Part shown: positions 36,820 through 50,100 of the stretch, piece by piece
How positions within the stretch are numbered: the stretch's first letter is position 1
Layout: every line of letters starts with the position of its first letter
From: Pipra filicauda
Taxonomy: Eukaryota > Chordata > Aves > Passeriformes > Pipridae
NCBI RefSeq assembly: GCF_003945595.2
Contig: NW_024104380.1
Coordinates: 360,441-424,440, forward strand
Direction of reading: 5' to 3'
DNA: 64,000 nt
Made by a program: the position numbers and the translations under genes
Notes under the pieces: model-generated
What the model saw: the letters and a program-made list of their open reading frames with translations, nothing else
Told to the model about the DNA's origin: nothing
Databases searched by the model: none

Positions 36820-38802
36820 AATCAGAGAAAGCTCTTTTAAAGCAAAACAGGAACATATTAATTCTCAATCCCTCTACTCGTGTGCATGGGTACAGGGACA
36901 GATGGGGGAAAACATGATCATTTCTTACATTTTGAAACCTTAAACCTCTGTCCTAAACACATTATGCAGTTCAGGTTAACCCACTAGGACTTCCACAAAC
37001 TCAGACTGCTTTGGTTGTTGCATTTAGGTTACTCCATAATGGTGCAGAGGTCAGAGTTACAGGCCAATCCTACTGTGAGAAGCAACTTATATGAGACCAG
37101 TGACCATTCTTTTTCCTTTTGCTGTCCATGATTTCAAGCAGTTAGAGCAAAGATTTTGACACATTCTTTTATATTTAAGTTTCCCCCTTGTTTCTGTCAA
37201 ATTTTCCACACTTACTTCGTGTTTTCAGTCACTCAGAACTCTGTCCTTTGTCTTTGTCCTAAGAAAAACTTCAGGTAGCACCCTGAGCAGGAAACCCCAA
37301 CATGTTGTGATTCCCCCTTGGCAGCAAAATCAGAAAAGCAAAAGCACTCAGAGGGAGTAACAAACCGAGCAGCAAAAGACACTGCAGCATTTTAGTCTTA
37401 ATGTGCTTCACAGTGAGAACTGAGAATTTAATTTGGGCTTTACTACAATGCTGCATCATTAACTTCCAAACACCTCTAGAGCTCCTCCATTTCCCTGACT
37501 CCATTCTTAAGTCTGGAATTAGGCTGCATTAGCCTTTAGTTCAGGTGCAGCATCTACCTTAGTCTTATGCAGCTGTTCCACTTCTCTTCCTTCGGATGAA
37601 TGTCCTACTTCTCCTCCTCTCTTCTTCCTGGTTTATTTATTTTTTTTTATTTCTGGAAAGTCTGAGATTAAATCGTCTGTATTAATCCTTACTGTCACAT
37701 CTGAACCACTAACCAAGGACTGCAGGAAGATGCTGTTCAACAACTATGTGAATAAGAGAGATGACTAACAGAAGAAAAATACAGTTTAGTGATGTTTCCA
37801 GTTTTTTCCTTTCTGCTTTGGACAAAATGTTGAACCTTAAAATCTTAAAACCAAATCAACATAATTTTGCAGATCCCCGGGGTTTGCTTGGAGGGGTTTG
37901 GTTTTCATTTCATCTTCTCCACCAGTTATTTTTACCAATACTACTGCCACAATCTCATAAAACTTTCAGTGACAAAGGCTGTCAAAACAGGGAGAACTCC
38001 ATGAGAAATTTAGCTTTCAATGAAATGGATTTTTCTACCGAAAACCACCTTTTTTTTCTGACTAGCCTTGGTGAATGATAACAATTCTGACAGATCTCTC
38101 ATGTGGGAAGATTTAAGACAGTGTATGTGTCATATGTACATTCACCTCAGTAACTCCTTGTTCTTGTAGTAACAAGATCTTTCTGATTCTCTCACCAGGC
38201 TCTCCATCATCACCTGAAAGGAAAGCTGGGTGTCAATGCCAAACCTGAATCAATAAAGAGCTGAAGTACCTGTAATGGTGCCAGAGGTAATGTTTCAATT
38301 AATCTTTCAAAATTAATGTCTGCTTCATTTCCAGGAAGTCCACAGGGGTACGTAATGGACCCATTTTGTGCTGTTTAAATAGGATGAGAAAAATGTTGCC
38401 TCTCTAATTTGGATTACACACCTGTGTTGGAGAAACATCACCCTAAGCCACTTTGATTCTGGAAAAGAGCAGAGAAAAGTGCAATTCCTTTTTATCCTCT
38501 TTTGCAACCAGGCAGAAAAGCAAAGAGGAATCCTGTGCCTGCACTGTGCTGCCCCCAGGAGCAGACAAATTTGCTGCTAATTCAGCCTGAAATAATCACT
38601 GCACCTGTGCCTGGTGGATTCGTGACATTGCAGCTCTCCAGCTGATCTCCTCTCAGGGTCTGGAATATTTGGAGCATCAAAATCCTTTGGAGAGAGGGAG
38701 GGTTGTTGAAAACTGTTGGACATGTCCAGGTTCATGATGGTGTCTGCAAGAGCCTGGTGCCCATGAGCTCTATAATCACCTCAGGGAGAATGAGCATCCT
38801 GT

Positions 38803-38950
38803 ATAGAATGACAGAATCCCTGGAAGGTTTGGGTTGAAAGGGACCTTAAAGCCAATCCAGTCCTACTCCCTGTGATGGGCAGGGACACCTTCCACTAGCC
38901 CAGATTGCTCCAGGCCCCGTCCAACCTGGCCTTGGACACTTCCAGGGGTG
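38803..38950 (-). mobile_element. CR1 LINE 3' end fragment (antisense)
   Basis: 'agaatgacagaatccctgga', 'ggtttgggttgaaagggacc', 'gatgggcagggacaccttcc', 'gcccagattgctccaggccc' and 'ttggacacttccagggg' are recognisable. About 150 bases of the element's 3' end are present. Confidence 0.9.
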
Positions 38951-41798
38951 GGGAGTCCACTTAAGATGAATTTGCCTTCTAAAGCTGTTTGGAGTAGATG
39001 CCAAAATCTGGCCTGTCAGGGCACTTGCACAATACACAGGCATTTCCTAAGAGGATTATTTTGCACAAAGCATTTCCAGGGACACAGAAACTTTTATTAA
39101 GGACCAAATCTATACCAAGCCTTCCTTTCAAGACCGGGAACTTCTAGAGCAGCTCTGGGCCTTCATATTTTCTCACTGACAATCTCAGGGGCTCTGTCAG
39201 AAGTAATGAAGTAATTAACTGTGTTTTTTAAGTGGTGACATGCTTGTGAGTAGAGAGACACTTATACAAATAACAGTTCATGAAGGCTGGTTTGGGACAA
39301 GGGAGCGTTTTTGTCTATTTTTTAAAGATCTGTTGAACTTTAGTGGGTGCTTTTCTGAGGCTCTGTGCAATTACTACCAACTTCTGTTCAAGGCATTGAC
39401 ATTTATGAACATTCTGAATTCACTTACGAATTCTGTACATGAAGTGCTCTAGCTCAGACTCATCCTAACAGGAATGTGAGTAGGGTTAGGAGTAAGCTCA
39501 GATATTTACTCAGCAATAAAGAACAGTTATTTGAAATATATATAAAAAAAATCTCATATGGGGCGTTTTGTGCAATTCTAAGATAGTCTTATATATTTTT
39601 CTTATTTAATCTTTGCAAAATTTGGCAAATTGTATATAACTAGGAAAAACAATTTTGGGAGTGTCAACATTGTTATTTCTAGAAGACATTTCACTTTTGC
39701 TACTCCCATTAATCAGGGTGATACACAATCCTGAGGCTACAAATGACCCAAAATCCAAATGAGAGATTTATCCAAACATCAGCTTTATTACAGTGTCTTA
39801 AAAATACAGCCAGAACTTTGTAGTGTGGTTAATGGTCACTCAAAAACTACCCCTCTCAACTACTCCACTCTGTCCTCCCAGGACACGAGTTTTCTCTCTC
39901 TTTTTGTGTGTGCAACTGATGGAAGCAACTCATGAATAATTAGCTTCATGTTATTAGGTTTCCAAATGCAATGATGAGAGACAGAATGGTCTGTCTGTGT
40001 GTTCCTTGGAGCTACACCCTACTAGGGTGGAATTAAAGCTTGGTCCCAAAACAGCCTCACATCCAGCAGCGTTTCTTCCCATTTCTGATGTTGCCACTGA
40101 TCCCACAATTGATACCAGGATGTGGCCATAAGCACTCTTAGAAAACTCAGTTATGATGTAGCTCCACTGTAGTTTGCAGCCTATAAGGCAATAAATGTTT
40201 CCTCCAGAACAGCTTATAAATTCTGACTCTCACAAATAAAAGTGTTATCACTGCTCCATGAGGGAAGGCCAATAAATTTTGACAATAACCAAAGCAAAAA
40301 TAACGCCCTAAAACCCAAGTGAATGAACTGTTTCAGCAGAGCTGGATGAAAACCAAGGAAGCACTAAGAAGCATAAAAACCAGGACAGTGCAGTGCTTAC
40401 AAATTTGGGTTACTTCAATCCTCCAAGAACCAAAAAGCTTCCGAGTTGTCTCTGCTTTATGAGAACAGAATCTCTCCTCAGATCTCACACACGTGCAAAT
40501 GCACTATGGAACAAAAATATTGACAGTTAAGTACCAAGGACACCAAATCCTATTGTCAGAAAGACAGATCTGGTGGTTTGAAAGTTTAAGTACAATTTGG
40601 TCATTCCAAAGCTCTAAACATACCCTGTACCTCGTGCTGCTTTAAACCAAACCAGTGCAATGTGCCCCCACCCCCCAAAAAATAAATGACTGAGATTTCT
40701 CTCTTGTGAGGGGCAGGGCTTATCCAAAACCTGCCAGAGAACATGCACTGAGTGCCCCACTGAGCCTGCCTTTGCAAACATGTCACTGTTCAAACGAAAC
40801 GCTTTGAGGGACAAACAATTATTGTTTTGGCTCACTGTATCCTGTCTATAAACATTAATCTGCTTGCTTGTACGTTTTCTTGCGTTGGACGAGGTCACAA
40901 TGACTGGCACATCCAGAGCCACAGAAAATGGGGCTGCTGGAACACCTTTTAGTCCATTTTCCTGCAGTGAGGCAGCACCAACCACCCAAATGCAGTTGCT
41001 GGCAGATGGTGGGTTTTACTTTGTTCTCACGGAGCTTCAGTGGGGGAACTTCCCCAACTCTCCCCTGGAATTTATTCCAGCACTTCACAGCTCTTGCATT
41101 AGCTAACCAAACACGTTTTTAATATCAAACTGTATCACAAAAAGGTTATGGTTTAAGCCATATGTTTCTACTCCCTTCACAATGGACAGGAGAATGGATA
41201 AGTTCCTTTCCCTTTGAAGTTTGTTGTGGAGGCCATTGTTTTCCTTCCAGAGTAAATATGTAGAAGAAAGTTACAGAGAATTAATGATCTCATAGTCCCT
41301 CTAAGGACATTGAAATAATCCAGGTAGCTCTCACTAAATTAATTATTGAACTTTCTCTAATTAAAAATTGTTCATAAGAAATACCTCCCAGCAACCCAAG
41401 GGAACCTTGACACGCCTGGTGAAAAACTGTGCTTGCCCCTTCAGCATTTGATTACCAAAACAGAGTGAGAGGAACATTTAAAATGCCTCATAAAAACCCA
41501 AACAAAGTTTCTCTGCAAATACAATACAGTGCTTTCTTAAATGTATTGATTGCAGTTATTCAGACAGATCTCCTCATCCAAGGATTAAAAAGCTTCTCTG
41601 TTTCACCTCTGCTAGTGCTGGAAATGGTTTGCACCCAGGGCAGGCCAACACTCCTCTTTTCTCTGAGTCCCACTGCCTGTTTCACTGGTCCCAGCACAGT
41701 TTCTTTGGCAATTCTTGATTTCTCATGTTCAGCATCAGCAGGGAAGGGCGGGGGCAGAGTGGGAAAGGGGAGGCTGAAGTGGTCACGGCCCCGATGCT
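38951..41798. other. Intergenic AT-rich DNA
   Basis: No gene or repeat family recognised. Open frames are under 130 codons. 41640-41798 is more GC-rich and may be the diverged 5' part of the adjacent CR1 copy. Confidence 0.45.
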
Positions 41799-41930
41799 GC
41801 CAGAGCTGGGGAAGGGTTTGGACAATGCTCTCAGGGACAGGGTGGGATTGTTGGGGTGTCCTGGGCAGGGATGGTCCTTGTGGGTCCCTTCCAACTCAGG
41901 ACATTCTGTGATTCTGTCCCATGATTCTGA
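41799..41930 (+). mobile_element. CR1 LINE 3' end fragment
   Basis: 'gctggggaagggtttggaca', 'tgggattgttggggtgtcct', 'ccttgtgggtcccttccaac', 'tcaggacattctgtgattct' and a second gattct unit give a clear sense-strand CR1 3' end with its octamer-like tail. Confidence 0.9.
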
Positions 41931-42385
41931 ATTGCTCCTTTGGCTCAAGTTGTGCAGGAGGAGGTGTGGTGCAACTCTCTGGAATTGTAACTGCTGCAGA
42001 TGCTGCTGGATCATCTGAATTACGGGTGGTGTGAAGCTCTGCTCCCAACAAAAAATAGGAATCCACTCCCAACGTTATTGTTCCACCTTAACCAAGGCTA
42101 GAGCTGCATGACACTGGAAATGGAACCAACAGCACCATGTGCAAGCAGTAGCATTTTGGGGTTTTACCACTGCTCTACCAGTATAACCAGAACCATACTG
42201 GTTGCACAGATTTGGAGAAGGACGAAATTTTGGAATTGCATTTTTTTTTTTTTGAGAACTCATTTTATCATTCAGCAATCTAGAGGATTGTGTAATGTCT
42301 GGTTCTCCTCTTCAGCGACACAAGAACTCACAGGAAGACTGAGATTTAGACAGTTTTAATTTTTTTTTTTATTATAGTATTGCTA

Positions 42386-42457
42386 TCAAATCACTAAGGT
42401 TGGAAAAGACCTCCAAGAGGGAGTCCAACCTTTGGCCCAGTCCAGCCTTGGACACGT
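42386..42457 (-). mobile_element. CR1 LINE 3' end remnant (antisense)
   Basis: 'tcactaaggttggaaaagac', 'ctccaagagggagtccaacc' and 'ccagccttggacac' correspond to the reverse complement of a CR1 3' end of an older subfamily. About 70 bases remain. Confidence 0.75.
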
Positions 42458-43112
42458 TGGGAAAGCAAGAGAAGGGGGTTCCAGGTGAAGGACTGAGGGT
42501 ATAAAAATCCAGGTAGTGCTTAGAAATGCTGCAAAAAATGTATTTAAAGAGTAGAAAGGTGGTTTCCAATTCTTATTTAGAGAGGAACACTGTCTACTGC
42601 TCTAACTTTATACTTGCTGGAGAAAATATTAAATATACAGATGAAACTGAAACCAGTGGAGGCTGGTGGTTTCCTTGTAGTAGCCAGAATAGACACATTT
42701 ATTCAGACTGGAAGGGCACATTGCCTTTTTAAGGAGTTGTTCATATCTCTAACATGTAAAAAAATTTATTTAGGAACAATTTACATGAAGAACACTTTTA
42801 ATTATCCTACATTCACTGTTAATTTATTTAGTGTAAGTGCTGTATAACTGATAACTATTTGACAAAAAAAGCTCATTTTGTCTCTTTAGCCACACAATCA
42901 TTCCTCTAATACATGACAAAAGGTGTCTAAAAAGAGATCAAAGAAGCTATGAGGTTAAAGAATTACATTTCTTCTTCGGTTTCAGGAGAATTAAATTTTC
43001 TTCTGGATGTTTAAAACTGACACCTTTTAGGCTAATAGCAGGGATAGAATATATATCGAGCGTAAAAAGGAAAGAAAGTAGCCAAAAATATTGAAAAAAA
43101 AAATATTAGACT

Positions 43113-43226
43113 CCTAGAATGATGGAATCATTAAGATTGGGAAAGACTTGCAAGATCATCAAGTGCAGCCTTTGCCCTGATCCCACCATGGCCACTGACC
43201 CAGAGCACAATGTGCCACGTCCGTCT
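43113..43226 (-). mobile_element. CR1 LINE 3' end remnant (antisense)
   Basis: 'tagaatgatggaatcattaa', 'gattgggaaagacttgcaag', 'atcatcaagtgcagcctttg' and 'ccaccatggccactga' match the reverse complement of an older CR1 subfamily 3' end. Confidence 0.8.
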
Positions 43227-45660
43227 GAAACGCAAAATATTCAGGTACATTTTCTAACCTCAGTTTCTCTGATAGCGCCTCAAAAATGTAGTTCCTCCTG
43301 AAGGAGGGCTCTGGAAGTCTGCAGGGATTGTATTCCCGAGGAACATTCTTGGCAGAGTCCTCTCACAGAGGTGCTCCAGTCTCTCCCTACACACGAGGAA
43401 TGGAAACCTCAGGCGGCAGGGGCTTCGAGGAGTTGCAGAAATCATTCTTTTGGTTTAGAGTCCGTGTTTTCAAGAGAAAAAAGATTGAAATATTCGCATC
43501 AGAAATCCCATGTTTTATATTATAAACCCTCCAGTCGCCCCTGGGGAGAAGCTGCAGCTCGTGAACCTGTTTGCCAAGTGCTCAGCTCAGTCACAGCTGA
43601 GATAGTCCTGACTGAATAAACCCACAATTTAGGCTTAGATCAACCCAGATCGACCAGGGCAAAGCTTTGGGAATCAGCACGAGATTGCAAGAACATTACA
43701 AGCACAAAGGCAAACCCTTCCTGCTACCCCATCCGTCTCCCTGCAAGGAAAATATTGCTTCTTTTTAATTCACACAGGCTGTTTGATCCAACAGTATCAT
43801 TATCATTTAACAAATTAGCATCGGTAATCAAAGGTTGTTTTTTTTTTCTCTTGCAAATTCTCTCTAAAAAATGTGCATATTTAATGTGTTTAGTAACAGT
43901 TCAGATGAAAAAATAAAGCACAAGTCCTCAGTCTCCAAAGCTATACAACTAAAAGCAGTTTAGCTCTTGGAGTGGGGTCAGTACACAGTACAATGAGTAT
44001 GTAAATCTCTGTTTGATGGCTCAAAGTCATCCCGAATTATTTCCGTCTAAAACACACTGTCAGATTTGGTCGACCTAAATATCAAATTAAAACAGGCTTT
44101 AACTTCCCTAATAGTTGGTGGTTACCAGTTCTAATCAGGAGCTTCCACGGTTTCTAGTGAATGGAATTTCCTGTTTAATGCAGAAATCAGAAATTCATGT
44201 TAACAAAAGACATACCCTTGAAAGAGAATGTATATTTGCTAAAAATATCTCTCCTATTCTAAAAAGAATATGATGAAAAGGTATGTGAGAACCATGAGAA
44301 GATTTTCCCACAGAACTCAAAGCTGTAATTTTTTGTGCACCATCGAATTTCCAAAAGTTGTCATCAGAGGAAAATATTGTTTCAACAATTGGCATTTCAT
44401 TTTCAACCGATTTAAGCAAGAGGTTTAAAAATATTGTGAACTTGCATATATATTTTATATTCTCTCATGCTTGTTCAGCAAGTAACAAGATCCTAAAAAT
44501 GACATATCAGAATAATATAGTAACAGTGTTGGGATGAATGGCTCAGAGACTGTGACATACTGAATATGTTATGTATTTTGGATAAACACTGATACAAAAA
44601 TATGCTCCTGTCAGTGCAGCAGCAATTTTTTGCTGTTTAAAAAATATATATTGACTCATTATCTCGCACTCTGCCATTGTCACAATGTGCACCACTACAA
44701 TTTTATCACAAAATGTAAAAAAAAAAATAAAAAAAAAATCATTAAATTACTGAATACTAAAAAAATACCCTATTTTCACCCCCGACTTATCCACAGCTGC
44801 CTAACTATGGGAGTTTCATCTTGCAAAAAGCTTATTTTAGCAAGATCTTTCCTCCCATCTGAAGCAATTTATTTTTCCAGGGAGAATTTGAGGGAAATGG
44901 TGCTGTGAGCAGTGTCTGTAATCCCCATGCACAGGAGCTGGTGAAGTCTGTGGTAAAATCCAGTTTACCTCGGGGCATTGTCTTGCAGAGCTGCTGCTGC
45001 ATGGTTTGGGTTAGATATATCCTGAATTATGTGAAAATGCATTCATAACTTTTAGGTTTCTCGGTAAAAAGAGAACCTTTCAACTTTATTAAATCCTGCA
45101 CATCCAGACTAACAAATCTTACAGGCATGGTGCTTTAGGGCTGATTGAAAATACCTCCAAGTCAACAGGAGTCATTTCATTGACTGTAAGTGGGGTTGTA
45201 ACACCCACTGGGAAAAAAAAATGGACCTTGAATTTAATATATTCGTTTATTTTATTTTATTTTATTTTTATCATTAGATAATTTTCACTTACTATATTTG
45301 TATGCTGAAAAAACAGCAAAAGTATTTTCCTTTCCATTTCCCTCTGTTCCATCATTGCATCCAAACTCTTTTGCTGGGGTTCCATTCTTCAAGGTTTCAT
45401 TGGGATTTGTGCTGATGCATGACTGGCATATTTTTTTTTTCTCCTTTCTATTTCTTCTTTCCCTTTATAATTAATGTCCAATGATTTATGAGTAACTCAA
45501 GGAAAGTACATAACTAAAGCAGACATTTTATGGAAACTCTGGCTTTCCTGTTTTAGAAGGCTGAGAAGGGCATAGAAAGAATAATGGAGGCTGCAAACAG
45601 GTAACAGAAAACTGTGAACTGAAAAATGGGCACGTGTCTACAAAACTAATATCACACAGT
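43227..45660. other. Intergenic DNA with a candidate conserved block
   Basis: 43640-44160 is complex, non-repetitive AT-rich sequence with TAAT cores and a TCF/LEF-like atcaaag. It is a candidate enhancer-type element by texture only. The rest is AT-rich with A-runs (44718-44740) and (TTTTA)n at 45245-45272. Confidence 0.3.
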
Positions 45661-45707
45661 CAAGGAATCACAGAATATCCTGAGCTGGAAGGGACCCCCA
45701 AGGACCC
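45661..45707 (-). mobile_element. CR1 LINE 3' terminus remnant (antisense)
   Basis: 'aggaatcacagaatatcctg' followed by 'agctggaagggacccccaag' is the reverse complement of a CR1 3' terminus. Only about 47 bases remain, next to the retrovirus-like fragment. Confidence 0.75.
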
Positions 45708-45819
45708 TTTTCTCTTAAACCATCTTCTCCTCAACCCCTGGGTTTTATTTCAGGTGATGAGAGGAACAATAGACACAGTAATTAATAAATTAGAGCAGTG
45801 CAAATTCTTGTGTTTTTTC

Positions 45820-47190
45820 TCATCAGTGGTGTCTCCTGGGGAGGGTTTGTGCTACAGGGATGTGGGGTTTATTTTTTGTTCTCGTTCTCTCCCTGATCCC
45901 ACCGAGCAGGGAAGGAGTGAGCAGCTGTGTGGTGTTCAGCTGAAACCACAACAGTCCCTTTTAGCACCCAACATGGGGCACAAAGGGTTGGGATGACGAC
46001 AGATCTAATTAGAAAAAAATTTGTTAGACTCATTCATTCTATTATTTAAATAGGTTCTGGTCACAATGTTGATTTAGTTGATGTCAGACTTGCTGTGCTT
46101 ACCCTCAGAGCTGTGCCAGTGCTACATAGCACCTTCCTTGCTGTACATGTTCCCTGTTGTGCTGTTTGTCACCTCTGGGGGCTGGATTAAGGTTATTAAT
46201 TTCCTGTACTGTGTAACACTGGCTTATTAGATGAGAAAATTCCTGGTTGTGAGACTAATCTGTGTTTGTATTTCACGTTACCATCATCTCTGCAGCTCAG
46301 GAACCATCTCTTGGAAGCTATTCATAGTTACTCTCTTTACCTTTTCTCCTCAGAGAGCCAATCTGTGGGGGAGTCAAGGGGGACACTTTCTTCCACTCCT
46401 TCCCTTCTCCTTCTCCTCCAGGCCAGTTACACCGGCTCTTGAGAACTCTGAGTGTTCCTGGGATGTTCAAACAGCACATTCCTGTTGCTGTGTTCCCTGA
46501 ATGTGTCCTGCTGAGCCTGATCCTTCAGAGGTCTGTGAGACAGGCAAAGATTTCGTGACTAATCCATGTGAGAGTAGGGAAGCCAAGCAGCTGGAACCAC
46601 ATTCTAGGGAATGGGGCAACGGGCAAGTGAATGGAAAGGGGGCACAAGCCACAGCCTCTGGAGGTGACTTCTGTCAGGTGTGAAGGAAAGGTGTCCCTTC
46701 AAGGGAGATGTGTCCCCCAGGACATGGAGAGAGGAATTCGGTACCTGAGGGAATCAGCCCTGCTGGGGGTGATTTAGGATGACCTGGACAATGAGCTGTT
46801 ATCCAAAGGTATGGAAGAAGTCAAGTGTACCTGACCCGTGTGACAAAAGTTTGCGTGGAGGACACTGTCCCTCTGTGCCAACTCAGTGGCAGCAATGACT
46901 GAGAGGGCTGAAAACATGGGATTGGCCAACTCCAGCACTATGGAGAAAACCTTTTCCTCCCCGTGGTCTGAGTCTTGGCTGTGGAGAAACTGGCAGGGCA
47001 GACCCAGCAGTTCCAACAGGATGAGTGCTGCTCCCCACCTGTATGGAGCAGAATTCCAGCTATCAGCAGTAAGGTTCCTCTGCCAGAGAAGCTCCAGGGG
47101 AACTTGGCAAGATAAAAGCAGATGTGGTGAGATGTGTCCCTGTGTGTGGCAAATTCCTTGGGAGTATTTTTCTCATGGAAAGCGGATGCT
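45820..47190 (+). mobile_element. Decayed endogenous retrovirus fragment: LTR end, primer site, leader and gag-like remnant
   Basis: 45880-45953 resembles the 3' end of a passerine ERV LTR as I recall it (ctctccctgatcccac, gtgagcagctgtgtggtg, aaaccacaaca). At 45962-45979 is a primer-binding-site-like stretch matching the lysine-tRNA type at 15 of 18 positions; all three differences are A for G, two of them explained by CpG decay. 46690-47110 resembles the gag-proximal region common in songbird genomes (ggtacctgagggaatcagcc, acctggacaatgagctgtta). All frames are broken by stops and indels. No protease, polymerase, envelope or 3' LTR was recognised within several kilobases, so this is a dead 5' remnant. 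Confidence 0.7.
45962..45979 (+). other. Primer-binding-site-like sequence of the ERV remnant
   Basis: Eighteen bases beginning TAGCACCCAAC and ending TGGGGC, 9 bases after the probable LTR end near 45952. This marks the fragment as a lysine-tRNA primed, beta-like (ERVK-type) element. Confidence 0.65.
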
Positions 47191-50100
47191 TAACTAAAAA
47201 GTAGACATAGAGAAAAGTTACTAAAAGGAATTTACTGCTGATGTAACTGGGGCATGCAAGGGCTGTGTCAAGTTCTCCCCCACAAAAAACCAACCAACCA
47301 AACAAAAAAAGGTGTTTTCAGGCACAGAAACAATCAAGGTTAAACACTGTGCTTTTTTCTTGCTATAATGCTAGTAGAGAAGTGTTATCATTCTACCCAC
47401 AGTAACTATTATCAGATTTAAAACATTAAACCTACCTTTTAAATTCTAGCCACTGCTGAACCACACAAAAAAAAATCCCCCTTTTCGCTTGCTGTTACTC
47501 AGCCAGCACTTATCTACGTGCATGTAAAATAAAATGCAGAACAGGATCTGATTGCTGAAAAATGAAAGCCTTCTAAATCACTCACAATGAACAGTACCTG
47601 CAAATAAGCACCTGAAAATATCCACCACGTGTCATCTTAAGGCACCTCAAATTAACTTTAATTTACAAAATGAAGACTTTACCTTTGAGCTCACACACTG
47701 GTCCCTTTTCTCTGATCTCTCCCTGGTCCCAACTGGGCAATGGCTGAGCTGCCACGTGGGGTTTGGCTCCTATTTTTATAGGAGCAATGCTTTGGGTTTC
47801 TTTGGGTTAAAAATTATAGAGCAAGATTGCACAGACCTTATTCAAAATGATCAACTAAGAAAGGTGTTTAAAATACCAGGAAGTTTTTGAAGTTCAGCCT
47901 TTGAGCTCTATTCCTGATTTCATGCTACTTCTGCTAAAAAGGGACTTTAAGGTACCTGATTTACAGTACTTTTAGTTCTAAATTTCTCCCATTTGAGTAC
48001 AAGTCTGCTTTTTTTTCTTTTTTCCTTCAAAATCAGGATCTTTATGACATCCGTACCAAAAAAACTTTAAATCAAATTTCTCTTACAGGAAGAAAAAGAA
48101 AAAAAAAAAAGAAATAATAATATTTGCTTGCCTGGGGCACTGTTTAACTGTGACAGCACTTTACTTACTGTGTATGGACAATTGCATTTTCTAATGCAGG
48201 AGCAGGCAAATATTGATCTCTCACTGTAAATAAAATTCAATGAAATTTTCATCCAACAGAACATATATGAACAAAAATACTAGCACTGAAGAAAGTCTCT
48301 GACTTTATTAGACTCCTCTTAAGACAAAAAGAGATCAAATAATCCACGATGGCAGCAGTAGGAGACTGGTCAAAGCTTTATGTTTATAGGCATCAAGACA
48401 GGATGTGGAAGCACTGAAGATTAGGTTTTGTCAGATTTGATCTAATCAAAAGGATGATTTTTGTTGAAAGTTTTGAAAAAGAGCAGAAGAACAAAGAAGT
48501 AAAGATTTCATTAGAGTCTCTTTTGTTTAAAAGGTGGTTCTGGCACAGGTGCTGCTGAGAATTTGGGCACTGACTGGTTGGGGTTTTTTCCTTTCTCCCA
48601 GGTGTTGAATTTACTGCAAGAAACAAAGATAAACTCCCACAAAATATCATGCAAGCACCTGTTTAGGAGCCCTAAGAAGTGTAGAAATGATACCTTAGTT
48701 TTATTAGAGTGAGTAACTGGCAGACCAACAAACCTGATCACGGAAGAGATGTATTTGTGTTCCTGCCAGTTCCCTGCATAAATTGGTTCACTATTAAAAA
48801 TTCACCCTTTTCAAGTCACATTCTTTACTCTTCCTGTTATTTGTCAGCAAAGATGGTCTTGACAGGGCAATGATTTTTCACACTCTTGTTTGACATACTT
48901 ATGCTGGTAAAACCTCCAAGCACAACTCAAGCCAGGAAAGCCCTGGGGAATATTCCCTGAGCAAAACAGAACCGAACAGAAAATTAATAACCCTTCGTTA
49001 GATGAATTCAACAGAGGACAAGAATTCAATATTTTTCAGTGCAACAGCTAAAGGAGTGATTCAATGCTTTTATACTATTCAAGGATCTTTAAACAGCCAA
49101 TTCATTCATTGTTTAGCAGGAGCCAGTGCAAGTAAAACTTCACTGGAATTCCCTCACAGCCTAAACCTGTGGGTCCAGTTCAGACAAAGTGCCAATTGAC
49201 TTAAAAGGCAAATCAGAAACACTCTTATCCCTATGTTTGGTATAAGAAGGAGCAATATTTTACAAGGTCTGTTAAAGCAGCTCCCAGTTCCTGGTGCAAT
49301 ATTTCTGGCCTCTGTTACTTCAGTGTGACGTTTCCATTGGCACCGTAACCCTTCACACAGCCATGGAAAACTGAAAAATGGCTCTGTGCAATCAGAATGA
49401 CAGATACAGATCTACAGGATCAGCCTTCAGCAAGAGTCCATGATCATAAATCCCGTGTTTCCATCGTTTCCTTGCAAAACTGATGGTGTAGTTTGGCTCA
49501 GTTTGTGACTGAATGCCGAACACGTGGTCAGCAGAAGAATTCCACAGCTCTGTAAATGATAATCCCTGGGGTTCTTTTAGATCCTGAAGATTTGTCCCAG
49601 TGGGAAGGTTTGCAGCTTTACAGAAGCTGACTGGGCAGTAATTTACTACTTTATTTAGGCTGTCTATTGCAGTTTTATTGGGGTTTGGTTATTTATGATT
49701 TATTCCAGACGTCTAGAAAAGAGCTGCTAGAAAAGGCTGCTGGACCAGAGCCATGTTGTGCAAACCAATGTGGGAGTTCTAAATCACCAATATACTGAGG
49801 TTTTTACACTGTAAAGGTTAAATAAGTAGCAGGAAGGGAATGCATATGGTAATATGAGAAGATTTTCCTTCGACAGGAAAAGGGTAAAAATTATACAAAC
49901 CACAGATAAACCCAGGAATACTCCTCGATTTCCTCTCCCATCTCTTCCATAATCTTATTCATAATGCATGTCAATCAAATCCCTAAGCCCCCTCTGATGG
50001 AATTTCCTCTGTCCCTGCTGTGTGTTTTCTGTTGGAAGGAAGGAATCTGGAAGGATTCTGGTCATCTTTCCTAAGCCTCCAATTCTGCTCCTTTGCTGAA

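Larger units (their letters stand above)
32841..38802. other. Intergenic DNA, no gene recognised
   Basis: AT-rich with (AAT)n at 33710-33755, a (TA)-rich tract at 34083-34168, (TA)n at 35453-35490 and (GGAA)n at 36793-36819. The stretch 34380-34620 has complex AT-rich sequence with homeodomain-like motifs. No exon or RNA gene was recognised. Confidence 0.45.
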
